Source: Blautia sp. Marseille-P3201T (GTDB lineage Bacteria; Bacillota; Clostridia; Lachnospirales; Lachnospiraceae). From it: a stretch of DNA of 64,000 nt. Shown one piece after another: positions 1-8,225 of this stretch (position 1 is the first letter of the stretch; the number at the start of each line of letters is the position of its first letter). The position numbers and the translations under genes are program-made. Location of the stretch: contig NZ_LT635466.1 of the NCBI RefSeq assembly GCF_900120295.1, positions 62,001 through 126,000 on the forward strand, given 5' to 3'. The notes beneath the pieces were generated by a model, which searched no databases, had not been told where the DNA came from, and saw nothing but the letters and a program-made list of their open reading frames with translations.

Positions 1-69
1 CCGCTTTCATTGGTAAAGTTTCTTATTTAACTATATTAACATTTTATCCAATATTGCACAAGAAATTTT

Positions 70-1326
70 TCAGCCTTTTCCCAAAGCTTCAAACATCCAT
101 CTTTTATAGGCTTCTACCCCTGGCTGATCAAAGGGATTAACTCCCAAAATACGAGCAGAAACATAGCAGGAAAACAGAAAGAAATAAAATAATTCTCCAA
201 AAGCATACTCATCTAATCTTTCTATTTCCAAGATTAAACACGGCAGTTTTTCCCTGTGAGCTTTTACTGTAGCATGAAAAGAAGCTTTATTAATTTCCCA
301 AAATTCCTTTCCATTTAAATAATCAAATCCATCTGCAACCATGTCTGCCACAGGTGCTAAAGAAGCATTCTTTTCCCGAACATCTAAAAATGTTTCAAAA
401 AGCAACGGCGCTCCGTCCTGAATGTACTGCCCCATAGCATGCAATTCTTCACAAAAATCTCCTGATGACGGAAAAAGTCCTTTGTTATCCTTCCCTTCAC
501 TCTCTCCAAAAAGCTGTATCCACCATTTATAAAACCAACGAAACTGAGGTTCAAAGCTGGCGAGCATTTCTATTTTATATCCTTTTTTATAATATAAATT
601 TCTAAGACAGGCATATTGATATGCAGGATTTCCCATCATTTCTCCACTTGTAAGGTATTTTTGCATATCAAGAGCTCCTGAAACCAGCTTCTCAATATCT
701 ATTCCTGCCACCGCCATAGGAAGAAGCCCTACTGCAGTCATAGCAGAAAATCTCCCCCCTACATCTTCCGGAAATTCCAGAAAAGTATACCCCTGTTCTT
801 GGCATAATTTTTCCAGCGGGCTTCCCTTTGTGCCTGTTGCAATAATTCTTTCATTGGCTTTTTCCTGATACTTATCAGAAAGGAACTTTCTCAGAACACG
901 AAAAGAAGCTCCCGGTTCTAAGGTTTCAAAATTTTTCGCTATACAGTCAATGTATACCGATTTTCCTTCCAACTCTTTCAATGCTTTTTGCAGTTCCCAA
1001 GGGGACAGCGTGTTTCCCATATAGACAATCTTTACTTTATCATCCGACTGCAAAGCTTCAATCACGGATCGGGCAGCATTATTGGAACCACCTACCCCAA
1101 CAATCACAAAAACATCTGCTTTTTCCCGAATATGGACAGCCAGTTCCTGTAATTTTTTCACCTCTTTCGGATTTGCCCACTTATCCACAGAAAACCATCC
1201 TAAAGAGTCCACATATTCACTCTCTCCATCTAATACAGAACGAAAAACAGCCTTGTTTTCCTCCATAATTTCATTTAATTCATCTTTTAAATGAGGATTT
1301 TTATCTTCTATTCTTAAATTCAGCAC
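70..1326 (-). CDS. pgi: Glucose-6-phosphate isomerase (short form)
   Basis: Predicted to interconvert an aldose-6-phosphate and a ketose-6-phosphate (glucose-6-P/fructose-6-P) in the cytoplasm. The 418-aa protein carries the sugar-phosphate-binding loop VGVGGSNNAAR near residue 80, the central block FGESEGKDNKG with its catalytic Glu, ELHAMGQYIQDG, and the C-terminal signature GVNPFDQPGVEAYK with the catalytic Lys. It is shorter than typical 450-550-aa GPIs. The start is a GTG 8 nt after an AGGAG site. It is the last gene of a minus-strand cluster with paralogues of PFK, TPI and class II aldolase, and a palindromic repeat separates it from the larA-like gene. It could be the housekeeping enzyme or a pathway-specific copy; family assignment is secure. 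Confidence 0.93.
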   Translation of the reverse strand: MLNLRIEDKNPHLKDELNEIMEENKAVFRSVLDGESEYVDSLGWFSVDKWANPKEVKKLQELAVHIREKADVFVIVGVGGSNNAARSVIEALQSDDKVKIVYMGNTLSPWELQKALKELEGKSVYIDCIAKNFETLEPGASFRVLRKFLSDKYQEKANERIIATGTKGSPLEKLCQEQGYTFLEFPEDVGGRFSAMTAVGLLPMAVAGIDIEKLVSGALDMQKYLTSGEMMGNPAYQYACLRNLYYKKGYKIEMLASFEPQFRWFYKWWIQLFGESEGKDNKGLFPSSGDFCEELHAMGQYIQDGAPLLFETFLDVREKNASLAPVADMVADGFDYLNGKEFWEINKASFHATVKAHREKLPCLILEIERLDEYAFGELFYFFLFSCYVSARILGVNPFDQPGVEAYKRWMFEALGKG

Positions 1327-1382
1327 GTTTTTATCTCCTTTTATTTTTCATCCGGCGCAACTTCCTATGAAACAATAAAAAC

Positions 1383-1466
1383 TGCCGCACTAAGCGGCAT
1401 TCGGAATATTTGTATCAGACCGAACGTAAAATATACAAATATTCTCGATATACCCCTAATGCGGCA
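1383..1466. repeat. Short palindromic intergenic repeat (copy R1)
   Basis: Two arms (1383-1415 and 1434-1466) pair to form a long imperfect hairpin bounded by TGCCGCA/TGCGGCA and containing GGAATATTTGTAT against ATACAAATATTC. The arm layout (CTAAGC...GGAATATTT...ATATT.TCGATATAC..TAATGC) matches repeat R2 at 5068-5209, but R1 lacks the internal hairpin core. It lies just downstream of the larA-like stop codon and upstream of pgi, so it may act as a terminator or attenuator between them. Confidence 0.7.
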
Positions 1467-1481
1467 ATTGATTAAAACTCC

Positions 1482-2969
1482 TTATTCCATACATGGATGG
1501 CAGTGTCCGTAAGCGTCCATGCAGTCGTCTTCCGGATTTTTCATACAGAGATGAACGGCTGCCTTTTTGAATGTCATTGGTAATGCAAGAATATTTGGAT
1601 TTTCCCCAACGAATTTCTTCTTTGCATCTTCTAATGCTTCTTCAAATGTAGCTCTTGTCTTTAGTCCCATTCCTCTTGCGTATCCCGGTTCCTGTGCACC
1701 TACAATGTAAATTGCGCTTGTATTCATTTCTGCAATATGACCGCAGGAAATCATGCTGAAGCCGTGGAATGGATGGAATGCATTTGTAAAACGATATTTT
1801 CTGATATATTCTTCATTTGTTGCAAAATATTCGCCATAGCGGTTCATATCCGGCAGTGTATTCATATAATCATGCTGGAACATATCATACATTTCTCTTA
1901 AATATGGCCATAATTCTTCATGGAAGAAACCATTGCAAAGAGAAGAACAGATAATAACACAGTTGTCACTCATAACACGTTTATATCTTAATACCTGTGC
2001 GCTTAATGCCTGCATCATCATGATTGGGTTTGTTCCCATTCCATCACCATAGTGGAATTTCTGAGGCATACCAAACACTAAAACATCATACTTCTTCTCT
2101 GCCCAATGTACATAAGTTCTCTTATCCGCTAATTTCCAGCTAATTGGCATCATTTCTTTTGCATATCCGGAATAAATGGCAATCTGTCTGGAATTTGTAT
2201 CTAGAACAGCGTCACAGCAGAAGAATGGATGTCCCATTTTTTCTTCCATGTGCATAGAAATTTCATCAAATTTTGTTCTCATCAAGCTTCCGCCGTTTAC
2301 CGGTGTAAAGTCTTTTCTGTGCATAACAGAAGGAACATGATGGCTTGAAATACTTTTCCAGTTTGTAATACCAGTTGCGCTATGTTTATATCCGCCTGAA
2401 TATCCACCATAAGGATTTCCCTGTACATGACCTACTAAAATAGGAATATCACACTCGAATACATATTTATTCATGTAAACCGGATCACCACGTTTTGTTG
2501 TTCCAAGGTCTACCATGTGGTCTTTATCTTCACTGTCATGGCTGATAATCTGTCCTGTATGCCAGAATTCATTGAATAATTCTTCGCCGAAAATTGCTTT
2601 TGCATCAGACTCTTTACTTCTTGGGTGTAATCCATTGGAAATAATGAATAAAATATCTTTTTTCTCAACACCTGCTGCATATAATTCTTTCAGCATATAT
2701 TTGATACTCATTTTTCTGTGGCTTGTCGGCTGCTCTCCACCTTTTACTCTGTCAGGTACAATAAAAGTAACAGTACTTCCCTTATGTGCCAGTTCAGTAA
2801 GTGTCGGCATTCCGATTGGGTGTGCAAGACTTTCCAGATAAGCTTCTTCCAATTTATCTTCCGGAATATAATCAGGGTCTTTTACTGTTTCTCCCGGAAT
2901 AAAAATATCTGTGCTGTCCGGCAATTCTGCTGCCATAGTACCATGTCCGTATTCAAATTCTAACTTCAT
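1482..2969 (-). CDS. LarA-family nickel-pincer 2-hydroxyacid racemase/epimerase
   Basis: Member of the lactate racemase (LarA, DUF2088) superfamily, which interconverts 2-hydroxyacid stereoisomers using a nickel pincer nucleotide covalently bound to a Lys. From the ATG at 2969 (preceded by AGGAGG; 495 aa) the family residues are all visible: His115 in SNGLHPRS, His181 in VGHVQGN, cofactor Lys195 in YSGGYK and nickel-ligand His211, with the same His-His (66) and Lys-His (16) spacings as Lactobacillus plantarum LarA. The protein is about 70 aa longer than LarA and ends in a Cys/His-rich tail. It lies 16 nt after a TIM-like gene in a sugar-phosphate cluster, and larC is about 10 kb away. The substrate is unknown; a sugar acid or phosphorylated hydroxyacid is an inference. 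The family is certain, the reaction is not. Confidence 0.85.
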   Translation of the reverse strand: MKLEFEYGHGTMAAELPDSTDIFIPGETVKDPDYIPEDKLEEAYLESLAHPIGMPTLTELAHKGSTVTFIVPDRVKGGEQPTSHRKMSIKYMLKELYAAGVEKKDILFIISNGLHPRSKESDAKAIFGEELFNEFWHTGQIISHDSEDKDHMVDLGTTKRGDPVYMNKYVFECDIPILVGHVQGNPYGGYSGGYKHSATGITNWKSISSHHVPSVMHRKDFTPVNGGSLMRTKFDEISMHMEEKMGHPFFCCDAVLDTNSRQIAIYSGYAKEMMPISWKLADKRTYVHWAEKKYDVLVFGMPQKFHYGDGMGTNPIMMMQALSAQVLRYKRVMSDNCVIICSSLCNGFFHEELWPYLREMYDMFQHDYMNTLPDMNRYGEYFATNEEYIRKYRFTNAFHPFHGFSMISCGHIAEMNTSAIYIVGAQEPGYARGMGLKTRATFEEALEDAKKKFVGENPNILALPMTFKKAAVHLCMKNPEDDCMDAYGHCHPCME

Positions 2970-2985
2970 TCTTTTTTCCTCCTTA

Positions 2986-3822
2986 TTATGCATTCATGTA
3001 AAGTGAAATAATTTCCAAATACTCTTCCGGATAATAACCGATTTCCCCTTGAAATCTTGTAAGTGCAATTAAACCACCGTCAATTTCAGGAATAGATGCC
3101 AGCATTGCTGCGTTATCCTGTTTCAGACCTCCGCCATAGACAATGTCCATGCCATCTGTTTTTTCCTTCACAAATTTGGCAATCTTTGTAATATATTCTT
3201 TTCCTGCCGGTGTTTTACCAGGTCCAATAGACCATACAGGCTCATAGGCAATAGTCACCATAGATTTATCCACATCTTTTAATCCCAGTTCAAGCTGTTC
3301 TCCCAGGACTTCCTGCCACTGTTCTAATTCTTCACTTTTTTCACCTATACAGTATAACACTTTCATGCCTCTGTTTACAGCACATTTAATTTCTTTATTC
3401 AAAATAGTATTTACTGCTTTTGTATCTGTCACCCCTGCTTCTGCCAGAATTCCCGCAAGGTTATTTCGTTCTTCACAATGTCCGATAATAACGGTTTCAC
3501 AACCGGCTGCTTTCATAGCTGCTGCCGGACGCCCTGTGGTAAATGCTCCAAAATTTTTACCCGGAGCCACGTCATCTCTGAAAACTCCCTGGCATCCAAT
3601 CTGAACAGGACTGTTTTCTGTTTTTGCTCCACAGGCAGAAAACAGATGAATTTCCGGAAAGAACATTGCAAATTCTACTTCCTCAGGAGAATATTTTTTC
3701 AATTCCTCCTGTGTATTTTCTACAATATATTTTCCCCAGTCTTTCATATCAGCAATTCTGTTAACACCGCCCAGCTCTGCCGGTACATCAAATCTTTTCA
3801 AATTCAAATAAATATGTTTCAT
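2986..3822 (-). CDS. Triose-phosphate-isomerase-like protein
   Basis: A TIM-barrel isomerase of the TPI family, 278 aa against the usual ~250. Catalytic residues are in register: Lys9 in NLK, His115 in IIGHCEER (canonical IGHSERR) and Glu194 in AYEPVWSIGPGKT. The phosphate loop is YGGGL instead of YGGSV, and TGRPAAAM replaces TGEISAAM. These shifts suggest a paralogue acting on a related small ketose/aldose phosphate rather than the housekeeping enzyme. The ATG follows AAAGGAG. It lies 16 nt after the PFK-like gene and is probably cotranscribed with it and the larA-like gene. Fold and active site are clear; substrate is inferred. Confidence 0.85.
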   Translation of the reverse strand: MKHIYLNLKRFDVPAELGGVNRIADMKDWGKYIVENTQEELKKYSPEEVEFAMFFPEIHLFSACGAKTENSPVQIGCQGVFRDDVAPGKNFGAFTTGRPAAAMKAAGCETVIIGHCEERNNLAGILAEAGVTDTKAVNTILNKEIKCAVNRGMKVLYCIGEKSEELEQWQEVLGEQLELGLKDVDKSMVTIAYEPVWSIGPGKTPAGKEYITKIAKFVKEKTDGMDIVYGGGLKQDNAAMLASIPEIDGGLIALTRFQGEIGYYPEEYLEIISLYMNA

Positions 3823-3838
3823 GTTGCTCTCCTTTATT

Positions 3839-5017
3839 TTAATATTTTCCTGACTGTGTATTAAAAGAAATCATATCAGGAAGTTCTTCCCCAATCAAAG
3901 GTCTGCACCAGTCTAAAAATGCCTGTGTAATACCATTTCCTTCTTCATTGATAAATTCATCCGGCATTGTCCGTTCATACATCATAACTTCATCAATATC
4001 CACAAGAAATGGTTTCATTTCATACGGATTTTCAGAAACTCTGGAAAATGCCACCATCTTTCCTGATTCACCATCCAAAGCCGCTCTGCATGCCAGTTCT
4101 CCTGCCAGTTGTGCCTCTTCAATATCAACTTTACTTTGCATAAAAATAGATGCTCTTCCTAAAAGTCCCGGTTTTTCCCCTCTGGCTTTATATCCCAGTT
4201 TCTGGATAACCAGATTTGCCAGATGAGAACTTACATCTCCAAAATAAGTAGCACGCTCTGTTTTAAAAACAGGTTTTACAATAGGTTTTCCCTCTTTATC
4301 TGTCAGGCCTTCGCTGGCAACCACCAGAATTCCTGATTTCTTCTCAAGAAGTTTTTTTACATCTTCAATAAATTTATCTTCATCAAAAGCTCTTTCCGGA
4401 AGATAAATCAAGTCAGGGGCATATCCCTTTTCTCCTGCCAGGGCACTGGAAGCTGTAATCCACCCTGCATTTCTTCCTGATGCTTCCATGACAACCACAT
4501 GAATAGGTAAAGAACGCACATCTGCGGCTAATTCCTGCGTGCAGGCAGCCATATATCTTGCAGCACTTCCAAATCCGGGACTGTGGTCTGTCACTGCAAT
4601 GTCATTGTCTGTTGTTTTAGGAATTCCCATAACTTTCACATCAAGATTGCGCTTCTGACAAGTTTTATGCAGTTTTCCACAAGTATCCATAGTTCCATTT
4701 CCGCCATTAAACAATACATATTTAATGTTTTCTTCTTCCAGAATATCTGCCATTTTTTCATAATGTTCCTGTTCAATGGGATCTCTGGATGTTCCAATCG
4801 CTGTGCCCGGAGTCTGCAGCAATAACTTTAATTTTTCTTCCGGTACATTTTCCAGTTCCAGAAAATCTTTTTTCAAAAATCCGCCTGTGCCATTATTCGC
4901 ACCATAAATATGTCCGATTTTTTCTGATTTTTTTGCTTCCTTTATTGCACCATACAAGGAGCCGTTCATTACTGCTGTAGGACCACCTCCATGCACAATC
5001 AATAAATTTTCTGCCAT
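3839..5017 (-). CDS. 6-phosphofructokinase-family kinase (mixed PPi/ATP signature)
   Basis: A phosphofructokinase-fold kinase of 392 aa from the ATG at 5017, 8 nt after GGAGG. The N-terminal loop HGGGPTAVMNG (residues 9-19), the donor loop GGNGT (105-109), the catalytic PKTTDND (133-139) and the substrate loop MEASGRNAGW are present. Lys134 in PKT is typical of PPi-dependent enzymes, whereas GGNGT has the small Gly of ATP enzymes, with Asn in place of the usual metal-contacting Asp. Donor and acceptor are therefore uncertain. It follows the ABC transporter operon after repeat R2 and precedes the TPI-like and LarA-like genes, suggesting phosphorylation of a ketose-phosphate intermediate in this locus. 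Confidence 0.85.
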   Translation of the reverse strand: MAENLLIVHGGGPTAVMNGSLYGAIKEAKKSEKIGHIYGANNGTGGFLKKDFLELENVPEEKLKLLLQTPGTAIGTSRDPIEQEHYEKMADILEEENIKYVLFNGGNGTMDTCGKLHKTCQKRNLDVKVMGIPKTTDNDIAVTDHSPGFGSAARYMAACTQELAADVRSLPIHVVVMEASGRNAGWITASSALAGEKGYAPDLIYLPERAFDEDKFIEDVKKLLEKKSGILVVASEGLTDKEGKPIVKPVFKTERATYFGDVSSHLANLVIQKLGYKARGEKPGLLGRASIFMQSKVDIEEAQLAGELACRAALDGESGKMVAFSRVSENPYEMKPFLVDIDEVMMYERTMPDEFINEEGNGITQAFLDWCRPLIGEELPDMISFNTQSGKY

Positions 5018-5067
5018 ATTCTTTTCCTCCAAATCTTCCAGTTTTCTATTCAATAAACAGAAAATAG

Positions 5068-5209
5068 AGCTGTCACATTAAGCAGAAATCCGGAATATTT
5101 ATATATTTTCAGCGAATTTGTTGAGCACGCTTTGAGATTATAAGCTCAAAGTGAGCGCAAACTGAGCGTGAAATATATAAACATTTTCGATATACACTTA
5201 ATGCAACAG
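5068..5209. repeat. Long palindromic intergenic repeat (copy R2, full length)
   Basis: An inverted repeat of about 140 bp. The outer arms (GCTGTCACATTAAGC... against ...CTTAATGCAACAGC) enclose AT-rich arms with TTTATATATTT, and an inner core (about 5112-5170) reads GCGAATTTGTTGAGCACGC then a CTTTGAG/CTCAAAG hairpin, then GTGAGCGCAAACTGAGCG. The same core recurs at 13505-13600 (reverse orientation) and 56072-56213. It lies downstream of the substrate-binding-protein gene and upstream of the PFK-like gene. Confidence 0.8.
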
Positions 5210-5281
5210 CCCCATCTCAAAATTTCAACAGCTTAATGTTTTACAGTCATGTCTGGCAATTTTTTCTTGTTGCTGAGTCAA

Positions 5282-6346
5282 TTATTTTCCTGCTTCTGTC
5301 ATAATGTCAAACAATACATAATCTTCAACTGGAGCTTCTTCTGTAATCTTACCGTTGTCTAAGAAGTTTTTCTGCTGGATTTCATAGTATCCTTTTATGC
5401 TTCCGTCTTCAACACCTTTTAACAGTTCTTCTGATGTAATCCATGCACCATCTGTTGTCTGTCCCATTGCTGTTTCAACGTCTGTCTTTGTTTCGTTTGC
5501 TACATATCCTGCAACTTCTTCAAAGTTTTCTTCTTTTGCACCGAAGTCCATTGCTTTGTAGAGTGCTTTTGTAAATCTTACTAATAAATCTTTGTTCTTT
5601 TCTGCATATTCAGGCATACATACCCAGCTTGCAGGGTCTGCTGCGATATCAGAGAAGTCTGCATTACTTACGAATACCTGTGCATCATCACCTAATTCAT
5701 CTGTGATAACTTTTGTATTTGGTGACCATGGAGCACAAGCATCAATAGAACCGGAAATCATAGCACTTGGCATATTAGTAACTTCCATGTTGTAAGCTTC
5801 AATATCATCCATTGTAAGACCAACAGAGTCTAATGCACGTAATAAGATTGTTTCAGATGATGTACCGGAAGCATAAGCTACTTTTTTACCTTTTAAGTCT
5901 TCCAGAGAATTTACTCCATGAGATTTTAATCCCATTACACAGTCAGCATCACCCAGCTGCTGGAAGCAAAATACGTCAACATTTCCCTGAATTGCAAGAG
6001 TATGAGCACCAGGTCCGATGTAAGCTACATCCATAGAACCGGATTCCATAGCAGCGATTTCTGTTGGGCCATCATCGAATTTTGTCATTTTCACTTCGAT
6101 ACCCTGTTCTTCAAAGTATCCTTTTTCTTTTGCTGTTGTTACTACCCATAAGGAAGCGTAGTTTGGCATGTAAGCCACGTTTACTACATCAAGCTCTTTC
6201 TTTTCATCTTTTTTCTCTTCTTTTCCATCTGTTGCTTCTGTTTTTGTTTCTTCCTTTTTTGGTTCTTCAGAGCTTCCACCACAGCCTGCTAACATAGACA
6301 TCGCTGTTACTCCTACTAAAAGCATGGATAATAATTTCTTCTTCAT
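5282..6346 (-). CDS. NitT/TauT-type ABC transporter substrate-binding lipoprotein
   Basis: Extracellular solute receptor of an ABC importer. The start is the ATG at 6346, eight nt after AGGAGG, giving 354 aa; the longer open frame upstream lacks a ribosome site. A lipoprotein signal (KKKLLSMLLVG...) ends in the lipobox LAGC, followed by an acidic Lys/Glu-rich linker and an SsuA/NMT1-like domain beginning VNVAYMPNYASLWVV. Members of this family bind small organic molecules such as sulfonates, taurine or pyrimidine precursors; this ligand is unknown. It is the third gene of a permease-ATPase-receptor operon embedded among sugar-phosphate enzymes, which suggests the ligand feeds that pathway. 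Confidence 0.9.
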   Translation of the reverse strand: MKKKLLSMLLVGVTAMSMLAGCGGSSEEPKKEETKTEATDGKEEKKDEKKELDVVNVAYMPNYASLWVVTTAKEKGYFEEQGIEVKMTKFDDGPTEIAAMESGSMDVAYIGPGAHTLAIQGNVDVFCFQQLGDADCVMGLKSHGVNSLEDLKGKKVAYASGTSSETILLRALDSVGLTMDDIEAYNMEVTNMPSAMISGSIDACAPWSPNTKVITDELGDDAQVFVSNADFSDIAADPASWVCMPEYAEKNKDLLVRFTKALYKAMDFGAKEENFEEVAGYVANETKTDVETAMGQTTDGAWITSEELLKGVEDGSIKGYYEIQQKNFLDNGKITEEAPVEDYVLFDIMTEAGK

Positions 6347-6415
6347 TTTAAGTTCCTCCTTAAAAATAATATAGTTTTTTATTCTCACCGGGCTTACCCC
6401 ATTGTAAGTTCTGAA

Positions 6416-7207
6416 TTATTTTCTTACTTCCAGATATTCCTGATATACCTGTCCCCAGATATGATTTTTCAGTTCAATAAATCTTTCGCTCATTTTTGTT
6501 TCCTGATCTCTTGGATATGGAATATCAATATCTACAACTTCTTTAATACGTCCCGGACGAGCACTCATAATTACAACTCTTGTCGCAAGGACAATTGCTT
6601 CTTCAATATCATGCGTAACGAAGAAACATGTTTTATTTTCTTCCTGCCATGCTTTTAAAAGCTCTGACTGAAGCTGTGTTCTTGTCTGTGCATCCAAAGC
6701 TCCAAATGGTTCATCCATAAGAAGAACTTCCGGGTTCATTGCATAAGCTCTTGCAATAGCTACACGCTGTTTCATACCACCGGATAATTCCTTTGGATAA
6801 GAGTCTGCAAATTTTTCCAGTTCAACCATTTTCAAATATTTCATGGAAATAGCTTCACACTCTTCTTTTGACATTCCCTTTAATTTCAGTCCGAATTCAA
6901 CATTCTTCTTTACTGTCAGCCATGGGAACAATGCATACTGCTGGAAAACAACGCCTCTGTCTGTTCCTGTTCCCTTAATCGGTTTTCCATCCACCAAAAT
7001 CTGACCGCTTGTAGGCTCTAAAAGACCTGCAATAATATTTAATAAGGTAGATTTACCACATCCGGATGGTCCGATTACGCAGATAAATTCATTTTCTTTA
7101 ATATCAAAATCCACACCGTTTAAAGCAACAACCTCACCTTTTCGTGTGTTGTATTTCTTTTCAACGCCCTGAATACTTACTTTTATATTTCCCTCTTTTC
7201 CTGCCAT
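6416..7207 (-). CDS. NitT/TauT-type ABC transporter ATP-binding protein
   Basis: ATPase subunit of the importer, 263 aa. Walker A is GPSGCGKST, the signature is LSGGMKQR, Walker B is VLLMDEPFGALD, and the switch His lies in FFVTHDIEEA. This arrangement is typical of SsuB/TauB-like ATPases. It overlaps the upstream permease gene by 25 nt, indicating translational coupling, and is followed 69 nt later by the receptor gene. Confidence 0.94.
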   Translation of the reverse strand: MAGKEGNIKVSIQGVEKKYNTRKGEVVALNGVDFDIKENEFICVIGPSGCGKSTLLNIIAGLLEPTSGQILVDGKPIKGTGTDRGVVFQQYALFPWLTVKKNVEFGLKLKGMSKEECEAISMKYLKMVELEKFADSYPKELSGGMKQRVAIARAYAMNPEVLLMDEPFGALDAQTRTQLQSELLKAWQEENKTCFFVTHDIEEAIVLATRVVIMSARPGRIKEVVDIDIPYPRDQETKMSERFIELKNHIWGQVYQEYLEVRK

Positions 7208-7977
7208 GATGTTAACTTCCTTTCAAAGTATTTAAGAACTTTCTCAGCCAGCATACCGATAACACCGATAATAATGATGTAAAGCAGCATTGGTGTTGTT
7301 TCATAGGAGTTTGCCAGAGATTTAATTCTCATACCAAGACCTGCAATCGCTCCTGTAGATTCTGCGGCAATCAATGTTGTAAGCGCTGTTGAGATACCAA
7401 GTCTGACTGCTGTAATAATAAATGGTGTTGTTGCCGGGAAGATAACCTTCACGAACAGATTTGCATCATTTGCACCTAATACTCTTGCAGCTTTAATCAA
7501 AGTTTCATCCACATTGATAACACCCTGGAAGATTGTAACTGTCATAATTAAAAATGTTGCAAGACAGATAACAATAATCTGAGGTGTACGACCTACACCT
7601 ACACCGATAACTACCAGTGGTACATAAGCCAGTGGTGGAATATTTCTGATAAACTGGATCCATGGCTCTAAGATAAATCTTACCGGACGATACCATGCCA
7701 TCAAAAACGCTACCGGTACTGAAATCACAAAGCCAAGTAAAAATCCCCAGAATACAGAAATCAAACTGCTTGCAATATCCTCTAAAAGAATTCCTCTCTC
7801 TACCATAAGTCCAATGGATTGTAATACTTTAATCGCATTCGGAAAACATCTGGCAGTCTGTGGAGTAATAGATAAGATTGTCCACACCAGCATCGCTACT
7901 ATAAATGAAATCAGCAGCCATATCCCTTTTGGTATTTTGCCTATGATGTCGGCTCCACCTTTACTTTTTTTCCCCAT
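7183..7977 (-). CDS. NitT/TauT-type ABC transporter permease
   Basis: Inner-membrane permease of the importer, 264 aa with about six hydrophobic segments and the cytoplasmic EAA loop around AARVLGANDANLFVKVIFP that docks on the ATPase. It is first in the operon, preceded by an AGGAGG site and by a good promoter at 8050-8078. The family (SsuC/TauC-like) imports small anions or amino-sulfonates; the substrate here is not determined by sequence. Confidence 0.93.
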   Translation of the reverse strand: MGKKSKGGADIIGKIPKGIWLLISFIVAMLVWTILSITPQTARCFPNAIKVLQSIGLMVERGILLEDIASSLISVFWGFLLGFVISVPVAFLMAWYRPVRFILEPWIQFIRNIPPLAYVPLVVIGVGVGRTPQIIVICLATFLIMTVTIFQGVINVDETLIKAARVLGANDANLFVKVIFPATTPFIITAVRLGISTALTTLIAAESTGAIAGLGMRIKSLANSYETTPMLLYIIIIGVIGMLAEKVLKYFERKLTSWQEKREI

Positions 7978-8049
7978 TTTAATCCTCCTGTTTCTTTTTG
8001 TTTCAGCATTTCGTACTAAAACGTATTTCTTATTCGTTATTGTATGGTT

Positions 8050-8100
8050 ATTATCCCCTATATGGGGTTGAAAATCAATACGATTTTACGCAAACGTTTG
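8050..8100 (-). promoter_or_regulatory. Promoter and operator-like palindrome of the ABC operon
   Basis: On the minus strand, TTGATT (8073-8078) is separated by exactly 17 nt from GATAAT (8050-8055). Just upstream of the -35 lies the perfect palindrome CAAACGTTTG (8091-8100), within TTACGCAAACGTT (8086-8098). That 13-mer matches the site near the lacI/nagB promoters at 12 of 13 positions. It resembles LacI-family/CcpA (cre) operators. Confidence 0.65.
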
Positions 8101-8164
8101 AGTTATTTGTGCATTTTTTAACAACCTTTTGTTTCTATTTCAGTTTTTTTATGCATAAATACAA

Positions 8165-8210
8165 AACAGGACGTTTTGGCATTCATCACTTTTACCTAAA
8201 ACGTCCTGTT
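8165..8210 (-). terminator. Rho-independent terminator after the aldolase gene
   Basis: A perfect 13-bp stem (AACAGGACGTTTT at 8165-8177 with AAAACGTCCTGTT at 8198-8210) and a 20-nt loop, followed on the minus strand by TTTTGTATTT. It ends the nagB-nagA-aldolase transcript before the ABC promoter. Confidence 0.85.
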
Positions 8211-8225
8211 CAAAAGAATATCTAT

